From Gemmatimonadota bacterium (GTDB lineage: Bacteria; JAAXHH01): DNA of 6,633 nucleotides. A program made the position numbers and the translations under genes. Positions 1 through 5,636 of the stretch are shown piece by piece (position 1 is the stretch's first letter; each line of letters opens with the position of its first letter). Below the pieces are notes generated by a model that had not been told where the DNA came from, searched no databases, and saw only the letters and a list, made by a program, of their open reading frames with translations. Location of the stretch: assembly GCA_026713285.1 (NCBI GenBank), contig JAPOOT010000049.1:1-6633 (forward strand). The letters run 5' to 3'.

Positions 1-644
1 AGGTTGATGCCGTTGTCCCGTTTTTCAATCCATTCCCGTTCGAGCAGTACTTTGCGCACGTTGCTCACGTGGCCGAGGCTCGCATTGGCCGCTTCCGCCA
101 GGTCGGTGACGCGCCAGGCCCGGTCAAGATCGCGAAGGAGGGCCCGCAGGATTGCTGACGCCTTCGGAGTGAAGATCGACCGCAGCGCGCGGGTTTCGGA
201 CTTGGGCCTGTCTGCGACCTCTCGATCGATATAGACATTGCAGAAGGCAAGGCGAGCGTTCCCGAACAGATCCAGATAGGCGACATCATGATCTGAACAG
301 ATTGAACGAGAATCGGGAGACAGGTAGGGACTCACAAGCATGGGAATCATACGTCGACCGGTATCCCCGTGACCGTACTGATGAGTATGCGCCAGGTAAC
401 CCTTGAGTTGATAGACTGCCGACCGAACAAAACGGGGAGCACCGTTCGACTTTACTTCGATGATAAGCTCATAGGTGTAATCACTGTGCTCGAACTTGAT
501 CCATCCGTCGATGATGTGGTCGCTTCCGAGTCGCCGATCATGGCGAACCGAACTGACCTCCAAGCTTGGCACTTGTTCTAGCAGGGCGCAGACCGCGTTC
601 ACGGCCTTGGTTTCCAGATTATTTACTGATAAAAGTGTTTTCAT
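1..644 (-). CDS. AbiEi-like nuclease-fold/winged-HTH protein, C-terminus cut by window edge
   Basis: The frame is open for 214 codons from ATG (644-642) to the window edge, so the C-terminus is missing. Residues about 10-100 look like a PD-(D/E)XK-type core: D46, then E63-V-K65 at the end of a strand (motif LIIEVKSNGAPR), then a helix with Q79 (AVYQLKGYL). Residues about 100-140 carry a block familiar from AbiEi-like and HTH antitoxin-type proteins (MLVSPYLSP, then YLDLFGNARL). Residues about 155-213 form a winged helix-turn-helix (TDLAEAANASLGHVSNVRK, then LLEREWIEKRDNG). Proteins of this architecture are usually annotated as hypothetical, HTH or type IV antitoxin AbiEi family; a DNA-binding regulatory role is inferred. 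Whether the nuclease-like residues are active cannot be told. The ATG was chosen because TAA lies in frame 18 codons upstream and the promoter fits it. There is no Shine-Dalgarno sequence. No partner toxin gene is visible; it could lie beyond base 1. Confidence 0.75.
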   Translation of the reverse strand, partial: MKTLLSVNNLETKAVNAVCALLEQVPSLEVSSVRHDRRLGSDHIIDGWIKFEHSDYTYELIIEVKSNGAPRFVRSAVYQLKGYLAHTHQYGHGDTGRRMIPMLVSPYLSPDSRSICSDHDVAYLDLFGNARLAFCNVYIDREVADRPKSETRALRSIFTPKASAILRALLRDLDRAWRVTDLAEAANASLGHVSNVRKVLLEREWIEKRDNGIN

Positions 645-657
645 CACATGTTGAAAA
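638..657. promoter_or_regulatory. Inverted repeat over -10 box and start codon, possible operator
   Basis: TTTTCA (638-643) and TGAAAA (652-657) are perfect 6-base arms around an 8-base centre. The element covers most of the proposed -10 hexamer and the start codon of the divergent wHTH protein. Because that protein carries a DNA-binding domain, autorepression from this site is a reasonable inference, but there is no direct evidence for it. Confidence 0.35.
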
Positions 658-682
658 TAACTATTATAGCGAAATAAGTCAA
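654..682 (-). promoter_or_regulatory. Sigma70-type promoter of the AbiEi-like gene
   Basis: On the minus strand TTGACT (682-677) and TATTTT (659-654) are separated by exactly 17 bases, matching 5/6 and 4/6 of the -35 and -10 consensus. Transcription would start about 647, only a few bases before the ATG at 644. This gives a nearly leaderless mRNA and agrees with the absence of a Shine-Dalgarno sequence. A perfect TATAAT also sits at 668-663, but its -35 region is poor, so it is a second choice. Confidence 0.5.
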
Positions 683-971
683 GCAATTTCACTTAAACGA
701 TGTTTTCATTGGAAACTGATGACGCCTTTAATAGTGAAAAATGCCGATAGGCTATCCCAAACCGCCGTTTTTCATGACACGATGACCCCGGTCTTGTATA
801 GGTTGATTACGATTTGGCCAGTACTTGATCGTTCGAGTCTCCACGGCTACCATACAAAAACTCGATTCAGCTTCAGCCATCGGTCGCCGCCTGAACGCGC
901 AAGCTTTCGGTTTACCAGCGTCCGCTTTCGGGCCTTTGGGCTTGGTTTTCCGGGAGATGAGAGGTAGATTC

Positions 972-1000
972 TTGCCACAAACCTTTACAAGTTTTATAGG
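972..1000 (+). promoter_or_regulatory. Sigma70-type promoter for the SDR gene
   Basis: TTGCCA (972-977) and TATAGG (995-1000) are spaced by 17 bases, matching 5/6 and 4/6 of consensus. Transcription would begin near 1007, giving a leader of about 87 bases that contains one copy of a direct repeat and a palindrome. Confidence 0.45.
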
Positions 1001-1027
1001 GTATGGTAGTGAATTACAGGGTATGTT
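995..1027 (+). promoter_or_regulatory. Tandem 20-base-spaced direct repeat, candidate operator
   Basis: Two copies of TAYAGGGTATGKT lie at 995-1007 and 1015-1027, agreeing at 11 of 13 positions and sharing an identical AGGGTATG core. The 20-base period is close to two helical turns, which would put two protein molecules on the same DNA face. The first copy begins at the -10 hexamer and reaches the predicted transcription start, a typical repressor position. Confidence 0.35.
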
Positions 1028-1040
1028 GTAATCTGCTTAA

Positions 1041-1056
1041 GGTATTTGGAAATACC
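1041..1056. promoter_or_regulatory. Perfect 7-base-arm palindrome in SDR leader
   Basis: GGTATTT and AAATACC flank a GG centre, forming a 16-base inverted repeat 37 bases upstream of the SDR start codon. The loop is too short for a good RNA hairpin and no T-run follows, so a dimeric regulator site is likelier than a terminator. Confidence 0.35.
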
Positions 1057-1093
1057 AATTCAGTTTTGATTCTTGTACTTACAGGAGGTTGTT

Positions 1094-1882
1094 ATGAGGG
1101 AAAATCCATGTGAATTTAAAGAAAAAGTGGTCATCGTAACCGGGGGCGCGAAAGGCATCGGCGGGGGTATCGTCCGCGCCTTCGCAGGTGAGGGAGCCCG
1201 CGTGCTCTGCGCCGACATCGACGACGAAGCAGGTGCAGAAATCGCCGCCGCAAGCGACAACATCCGCTACGTCCACGCCGACGTGACCACGGCCGATGTG
1301 TGCCGTTCCCTCGTGGAGACCGCGACGGAATCCTGGGGCGGGGTGGACGTCCTCTGCAACAACGTGGGGATACAGCCGACATCGAGCTATCTTCCCGCCC
1401 ACGAGATGTCCGAGGAGCAATGGGACCGGATTATCGACGTAAACCTTAAAAGCAGGTTCCTTATGGTCAAGTACTGCGTTCCCGTGATGAAGCGTCGTGG
1501 AGGCGGGGTGATTATCAATACGGCCAGCGTACAGGGACTCCAGTCGGCTAAGGGGATCTCTGCCTACGCGGCGAGCAAGGGGGGCGACCTGTCCCTGGTG
1601 CGTCAGCTGGCCCTTGACTACGCGGAGGACAATATACGCGTGGTGGCGGTCAACCCCGGGACCATCGAAACGCCGCTTCTGCAGGAGGCCATCGACTCGA
1701 TCGGTGGCGACGAGGACGAAATACGGACGGACATGGCCTCCCGGCACGCCCTGAACCGCCTGGGCAGTCCGGAGGATATCGCCAACGCGGTGCTCTTTCT
1801 CGCGAGCGACCGGGCTTCCTTCATCACGGGCGAATATGTGAACGTGGACGGGGGCCTGATGGCCCGGGGCACGTGGGCTTGA
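1094..1882 (+). CDS. Short-chain dehydrogenase/reductase (classical SDR), NAD(H)-type
   Basis: The 262-residue protein has the length and all hallmarks of a classical SDR. It has the nucleotide-binding TGGAKGIG (16-23), an acidic D41 at the end of the second strand (which favours NAD(H) over NADP(H)), D63-V64, NNVG (89-92), and a catalytic tetrad N117, S145, Y158 and K162 (YAASK). It also has NPG (187-189) followed by T193, and a C-terminal VDGG close to the end. It should be a soluble cytoplasmic oxidoreductase of alcohols or ketones, often sugars, steroids or fatty-acyl-type substrates; the substrate cannot be read from sequence. The start at 1094 is set by AGGAGG at 1083-1088, five bases upstream. 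A TTG at 1073 in the same frame would put the ribosome site inside the gene. The gene appears to be transcribed alone: the pseudogene behind it is dead and no operon partner follows. Confidence 0.93.
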   Translation: MRENPCEFKEKVVIVTGGAKGIGGGIVRAFAGEGARVLCADIDDEAGAEIAAASDNIRYVHADVTTADVCRSLVETATESWGGVDVLCNNVGIQPTSSYLPAHEMSEEQWDRIIDVNLKSRFLMVKYCVPVMKRRGGGVIINTASVQGLQSAKGISAYAASKGGDLSLVRQLALDYAEDNIRVVAVNPGTIETPLLQEAIDSIGGDEDEIRTDMASRHALNRLGSPEDIANAVLFLASDRASFITGEYVNVDGGLMARGTWA

Positions 1883-2388
1883 CGAGTTCGTTAAGATTGC
1901 AAAAAAACAATTTGGCGATAAAGCCACCGATTTCTTGGACTCTCTACCTTCGTTCTCTAGTGAGTATCAGATTTGGTACTCGGAAGCGACAGCGATCGTC
2001 CGTCAGCTACTTCCCGACCGGCTTCTGACTTCACTGGATACTACGAAAAGCCAAGAAACCGCAAAGACATCACCTATGAAACCTACCGATTGTGAAACGC
2101 GGCTTCGTCAGAGCTGGAGGAGCTGTGGCTGGTGTGGTAATGGAAAAGCACCTTGGTCAAGTATGTGAAAACCACTCAGTTAAAATCCGAAAGAATAAAC
2201 CCAATATATAAGACTTTAATGATGCACTGAAAGCTGCAGAATTAATCGACACTCCTCAGTGGCGCTCAATTCAGTTTCTCGCTGATATCCGAAACTTATG
2301 CGATCATAATAGAGACGACGAGCCAACGGCGGAGAAAGTATCTGAAGTGGTTGAAGGAGTCTAGAAGCTGACAAAGACGTTGTTCTAA
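1881..2388 (+). pseudogene. Decayed gene for a HEPN-like C-terminal-domain protein
   Basis: Three protein-like segments in different frames line up in the order of a family of conserved hypothetical proteins I recognise from memory. The first runs from 1881 to about 2024 (motifs EYQIWYSEA and VRQLLPDRL). After a one-base shift the second runs from 2024 to 2095 (SDFTGYYEKPRNRKDITYE), ending in TGA. The third begins about 2092 in yet another frame (AGVVMEKHLGQVCENHSVK, then WRSIQFLADIRNLCDHNRD) and has in-frame stops at 2209-2211 and 2362-2364 before TAA at 2386-2388. The middle of the protein appears deleted between segments two and three. RNLCDH fits the R-x4-6-H signature of HEPN domains, found in many RNA-cutting toxins and abortive-infection proteins. 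No start codon remains: the readable homology begins right at the SDR stop codon, suggesting a truncating rearrangement. Function of the ancestor is unknown. Confidence 0.7.
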
Positions 2389-2869
2389 GATTGTAACGGA
2401 AATTAGGTAAGTGGAAATTTGACTGATGTACGAGCGTGTAACTTGGTCTACGCTTTAGTATTTTGACGGTAAATGGAGATAAGTCGAACAAGGCAGATTG
2501 GAATGAACATATAAACCAGGTGTTAGCTTTTGTCAGAAGCAAGTGCATATGTGGGAACAACTTAAGTCTCTTCAGTGCAAACATTTGCCTTGAAAACACG
2601 AAAGTGTCCTCAGGTGGGTCTTAGAATCCGTCGATCACCCATTCGATCAAGAGTAGGATACAGAGCATCTACCAGGGACATTTCAGCAAATTCGAAGTGC
2701 CACCGGCAGAATCCCATTCTCACACCAGGATTGTTTTTTATTCGAGATATTCGCAGTTGATTCCGACTATTGTATTAAGTTATTCGGTTGTGGACGGGTA
2801 ATCGCAAACTGAGCGCCGTGACAGTTTAGTCAGTCCGATGAATACATCTTAGCGCCAGGAAATTCCGAT
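2389..2869. other. AT-richer non-coding stretch, no gene recognised
   Basis: No convincing gene is seen on either strand. A 60-codon open stretch (2442-2621, +), protein-like in part (motif NKADWNEHINQVLAF), has no start codon and may be another gene remnant. The longer minus-strand frame 2599-2216 runs antisense to the pseudogene and looks like a shadow. A 6-base inverted repeat (AAACTG 2806-2811, CAGTTT 2822-2827, 10-base loop) lies about 40 bases before the next gene. I find no good promoter for that gene. Confidence 0.55.
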
Positions 2870-3064
2870 ATGAGCGTCGAGTTGATCGGGATAATCAGTG
2901 TAGGCGTTGCCCTGGCCGGGCTTATTCTGGCGTCGAAGCGGGATATCAACGTCCGTCTTATAACGCTGGAACAGGGGCAGGCGGACCTGAGAGAACGTAT
3001 GGCAGGCCTGGAGGGTATTTTGAAAGGCCTGGCCTTGCGTCGCGCAGAAAAAAACGACTGCTAA
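2870..3064 (+). CDS. Small single-pass membrane protein with C-terminal helix/coiled coil
   Basis: This is a 64-residue protein of unknown function. Residues 5-21 (LIGIISVGVALAGLILA) form one hydrophobic segment followed directly by K-R-D, which suggests an N-out/C-in anchor. Residues about 27-62 are charged and helical with regularly spaced leucines (LITLEQGQADLRERMAGLE), giving a probable short coiled coil. Small proteins with this plan (membrane helix, then an RERMAxLEG-like helix) recur in environmental bacterial genomes as hypotheticals. The start is supported by AGGA at 2857-2860, nine bases upstream of ATG, and base composition is like the sdh operon rather than the AT-rich spacer. The stop codon TAA (3062-3064) overlaps the sdhB stop on the opposite strand. 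Link to complex II is not shown. Confidence 0.7.
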   Translation: MSVELIGIISVGVALAGLILASKRDINVRLITLEQGQADLRERMAGLEGILKGLALRRAEKNDC

Positions 3065-3076
3065 GCTTCTTCGTCG
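3048..3076 (-). terminator. Weak candidate terminator of the sdh operon
   Basis: Reading on the minus strand, a 4-base stem CGAC/GTCG (3076-3073 with 3058-3055) closes a 14-base loop and is followed at once by seven Ts (3054-3048). The stem overlaps the sdhB stop codon. The T-run is good but the stem is short, so this may be inefficient. A second hairpin-like palindrome AAGGCCTGGCCTT lies at 3024-3036, without a T-run. Both are inside the opposing small gene. Confidence 0.3.
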
Positions 3077-3822
3077 CTGTCCTTCGACTTGAAGATGCGC
3101 AGGAGCCGGTTAAGGGGGTCGTAGAACTCGCCGACGACCCTTTCCTTCAGGGGAATGATAGCGTTGTCCGTGATCGTGATTTCCTCGGGACAGACGTTGG
3201 TGCAGCACTTGGTGATGTTGCAGTAGCCGATGCCCTGGGCGTCCTTGAGGTCGCCGAGGCGATCCCCGGTGTCGAGGGGATGCATCTCCAGGGCGGCGTT
3301 GTGCACCATGAGGCGCGGGCCGATGAACTCCTCGTGCAGGTCATGTTCCCGCAGGACGTGGCAGACGTCCTGGCAGAGAAAGCACTCGATGCACTTGCGG
3401 AACTCCTGCACCCGCTCGATATCTTCCTGGTCCATGCGCCAGGTGCCGTCCTCGGCGTCTGGCTTGCGGGGCTTGAAGGGCTTGATCTTTTCCTTCGCGC
3501 GGTAATTCCAGGACACGTCAGTGACCAGGTCCCGTATCGTCTTGAAGGCCTTCATCGGCTCGATTGTGATGGCCTCGTCCTCGGGCAGATCGCTCATCCG
3601 CGTCATGCACATCAGCTTCGGGTTGCCGTTGACCTCGGCGGAACAGGAGCCGCACTTGCCGGCCTTGCAATTCCAGCGGACCGCGAGGTCCGGGGCCGAT
3701 TCCGCCTGGATCTGGTGCACCGCGTCCAGCACTACCATGCCTTCGTCGATCTCGGTGGAGTAGTTTTCGAAATCGCCGGTCTCGCCATCGCCCCGCCAGA
3801 TTCGGAAGTTGGCCGTCGCCAT
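3061..3822 (-). CDS. sdhB: Succinate dehydrogenase/fumarate reductase iron-sulfur subunit
   Basis: The 253-residue protein passes electrons from the flavin of SdhA to the quinone site through three iron-sulfur clusters on the cytoplasmic face. The N-terminal ferredoxin-type domain has C52, C57, C60 and C72 for a [2Fe-2S] cluster (CKAGKCGSC). The C-terminal domain has C144, C147 and C150 (CIECFLCQDVC), which with C211 would hold [4Fe-4S]; C154, C201 and C207 would hold [3Fe-4S], following the ligand scheme of E. coli SdhB. C206, next to C207, is an additional cysteine. The motifs resemble actinobacterial Sdh1-type SdhB. The ATG at 3822 overlaps the sdhA stop in TAATG and is preceded by GAGGAG (3836-3831) at 8 bases. 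The TAG stop interlocks with the stop of the convergent small gene. Confidence 0.96.
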   Translation of the reverse strand: MATANFRIWRGDGETGDFENYSTEIDEGMVVLDAVHQIQAESAPDLAVRWNCKAGKCGSCSAEVNGNPKLMCMTRMSDLPEDEAITIEPMKAFKTIRDLVTDVSWNYRAKEKIKPFKPRKPDAEDGTWRMDQEDIERVQEFRKCIECFLCQDVCHVLREHDLHEEFIGPRLMVHNAALEMHPLDTGDRLGDLKDAQGIGYCNITKCCTNVCPEEITITDNAIIPLKERVVGEFYDPLNRLLRIFKSKDSDEEA

Positions 3823-5636
3823 TATCTGTTCTCCTCGATGATCGCTGCCAGGTCCTCCCTGATGGACTGGACCGGAATGCGGTTGATCACCATTTCACCG
3901 TTTTCATTCCTGTGCTGGGTAATGTTGATGTTTCCGAATTCCTCGTCCTTGTCCTCGTAGTCCTCGCGGAAGTGAGCGCCCCGGCTCTCCTTCCTTTCCA
4001 GCGCGGCGCGTGCCACCGCCTCCGACACGATCATCAGGAACTTGAGATCCAGCGCGGTGTGCCAGCCAGGATTGTATTCCCGGTTTCCGATGACAGAGAC
4101 TTTCTGCGCCCGCTGCCTGAGTTCGTCGATCACTTCCAGCGCTTTCTGCATGTCCCCTTCATTTCGAACGATGCCGACGAGTTCCTGCATCCGGTCCTGC
4201 AGTTCGTACTGAATGTCGAAGGGATTCTCACCGCTGTTCTCCCGGTCGAAGGGCGCCAGGGTCTCGCCGACGGCCGCTTCGACCTGGCCGTCGTCGATGG
4301 TCCCGTTCCCGTTCTCGCGCGCGAACTCCGCCGCGTACCGGCCGGCGCGCTGTCCGAAAACCAGCAGGTCGGAAAGGGAGTTGCCGCCCAGCCGATTGGC
4401 GCCGTGCAGGCCCGCGGCGCATTCCCCGGCGGCGAAGAGACCGGGCACGGTAGACATCTGCGTGTCGGCGTCCACGAGCACCCCGCCCATCACGTAATGG
4501 GTGGTGGGGCCTACTTCCATGGTCTCCTTCGTGATGTCGATGTCGGCCAGTTGCTTGAACTGGTGATACATGCTGGGCAGCTTGCGCTTGATGTGTTCTT
4601 CGGCGTTCGGGAGTTTTTCCTTGATCCAGGCGATGTCGAGGTATACGCCGTCATGGGGCGACCCGCGGCCTTCCCGGATCTCCCGGACGATGCACCGCGC
4701 CACGTGGTCACGCGTCAGCAATTCCGGCGGACGACGGGCCTCCTTGTCTCCCTGGGTGTAAATCCAGCCCTCTTCGGGACTGTCCGCAGTCTGGTTCTTG
4801 TACAGATCGGGGATGTCGTCGAACATGAACCGATTGCCTTCGCTGTTCGTCAGGGTGCCGCCCTCGCCGCGGACGCCTTCCGTGACCAGGATGCCCCGCA
4901 CGCTCGGCGGCCAGACCATGCCCGTCGGGTGGAACTGGACGAATTCCATGTCCAGCAGCGCGGCCCCGGCTTCGTAGGCCAGTCCGTGGCCGTCTCCTGT
5001 GTATTCCCAGCTGTTGCTCGTGATCTTGAAGGCCCGGCCGATGCCGCCCGTTGCCAGGATGACCGCCTTGGCGCGAAAGACCCGAAAACGGCCCCGCTCC
5101 CGGTCGTAGCCGAAGGCGCCGACGACCCGGTCTCCGTCCTTCAGCAGGGCCACGATGGCGTGTTCCATATAGACTTCCATACCCTGGTGGATCCCGTAAT
5201 CCTGCAGGGTGCGGATCATCTCCAGGCCGGTCCGGTCGCCCACGTGGGCCAGCCGAGGATACTTGTGCCCCCCGAAGTTGCGCTGCAGTATGCGGCCGTC
5301 GTCCGTCCGGTCGAACAGGGCGCCCCAGGCTTCCAGTTCCCGCACGCGGTCCGGCGCTTCCCTGGCATGCAGCTCGGCCATGCGCCAGTTGCTCAGGTAC
5401 TGGCCGCCCCGCATCGTGTCGGCGAAATGCACGCTCCAGCCGTCCCGGTCGTCCACGTTGGCCAGCGCCGCCGCGACCCCGCCTTCGGCCATGACCGTAT
5501 GGGCTTTGCCCAGCAGGGATTTGCACACCAGACCTACTGAAACTCCGGCCGACGAGGCCTCGATCGCCGCCCGGAGCCCTGCTCCGCCGGCGCCGATCAC
5601 CAGTACGTCATGTTCATGATGCTGGTATTCCGCCAT
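3822..5636 (-). CDS. sdhA: Succinate dehydrogenase/fumarate reductase flavoprotein subunit
   Basis: The 604-residue catalytic subunit interconverts succinate and fumarate with covalently bound FAD. The dinucleotide-binding GAGGAG is at 15-20. H46 in KAHTVMAEGG is the expected covalent FAD attachment (8-alpha-histidyl). Substrate-site signatures are FHPTG with H236, RGEGG (256-260), R309 in LLTRDHVAR, HYVMGG with H380, and GANRLGGNSL with R416. The C-terminal helical domain (about 460-604) is complete. The frame is open further up to 5753, but the added 39 residues overlap sdhC and look non-native. ATG 5636, preceded by GGAG (5649-5646), starts the FAD domain at the normal distance. The junction to sdhC is a one-base TAATG overlap, as is the junction to sdhB, so translation is likely coupled. 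CKSLLGKAHTVM points to the mycobacterial Sdh1-like branch. Direction in vivo cannot be decided by sequence. Confidence 0.97.
   Translation of the reverse strand: MAEYQHHEHDVLVIGAGGAGLRAAIEASSAGVSVGLVCKSLLGKAHTVMAEGGVAAALANVDDRDGWSVHFADTMRGGQYLSNWRMAELHAREAPDRVRELEAWGALFDRTDDGRILQRNFGGHKYPRLAHVGDRTGLEMIRTLQDYGIHQGMEVYMEHAIVALLKDGDRVVGAFGYDRERGRFRVFRAKAVILATGGIGRAFKITSNSWEYTGDGHGLAYEAGAALLDMEFVQFHPTGMVWPPSVRGILVTEGVRGEGGTLTNSEGNRFMFDDIPDLYKNQTADSPEEGWIYTQGDKEARRPPELLTRDHVARCIVREIREGRGSPHDGVYLDIAWIKEKLPNAEEHIKRKLPSMYHQFKQLADIDITKETMEVGPTTHYVMGGVLVDADTQMSTVPGLFAAGECAAGLHGANRLGGNSLSDLLVFGQRAGRYAAEFARENGNGTIDDGQVEAAVGETLAPFDRENSGENPFDIQYELQDRMQELVGIVRNEGDMQKALEVIDELRQRAQKVSVIGNREYNPGWHTALDLKFLMIVSEAVARAALERKESRGAHFREDYEDKDEEFGNINITQHRNENGEMVINRIPVQSIREDLAAIIEENR

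Larger units (their letters stand above)
645..1093. other. Intergenic region between divergent genes, no gene seen
   Basis: This AT-richer spacer separates the AbiEi-like gene (leftwards) from the SDR gene (rightwards). Apart from the promoters and repeats listed separately, it holds an 11-base palindrome GATAGGCTATC (746-756) and a six-codon minus-strand mini-ORF (709-689) beginning with the same nine bases as the downstream gene. Open stretches at 566-967 and 825-1031 on the plus strand lack a Shine-Dalgarno sequence and protein-like composition, and I do not regard them as genes. The stretch 757-971 shows nothing recognisable. Confidence 0.6.

Noticed and set aside
369..581. 70-codon plus-strand frame
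   Set aside because: It lies antisense to the AbiEi-like gene, whose frame has clear domain motifs.
832..856. tRNA 3'-end-like string (GTTCGAGTC followed by GGCTACCA), a possible integration scar
   Set aside because: The bases flanking TTCGAGT cannot form a T-stem, and no acceptor or anticodon arm is present. It is likely chance similarity.
566..1031. Two overlapping plus-strand frames (566-967 and 825-1031) as possible genes before the SDR
   Set aside because: Neither has a ribosome site or protein-like composition. The first starts inside the divergent gene and the second runs over the SDR promoter.
1079..1927. 282-codon minus-strand open frame opposite the SDR gene
   Set aside because: It is the antisense shadow of an SDR with full motifs, has no ribosome site and no recognisable domain.
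2216..2599. 127-codon minus-strand frame
   Set aside because: It runs antisense to the best-preserved part of the HEPN-like pseudogene and shows no domain or ribosome site.
3912..5540. 542-codon plus-strand open frame opposite sdhA
   Set aside because: It is exactly antisense to a clear sdhA. Long antisense frames are common in GC-rich coding DNA, and its composition (rich in A, V, P, R, H) shows no domain.
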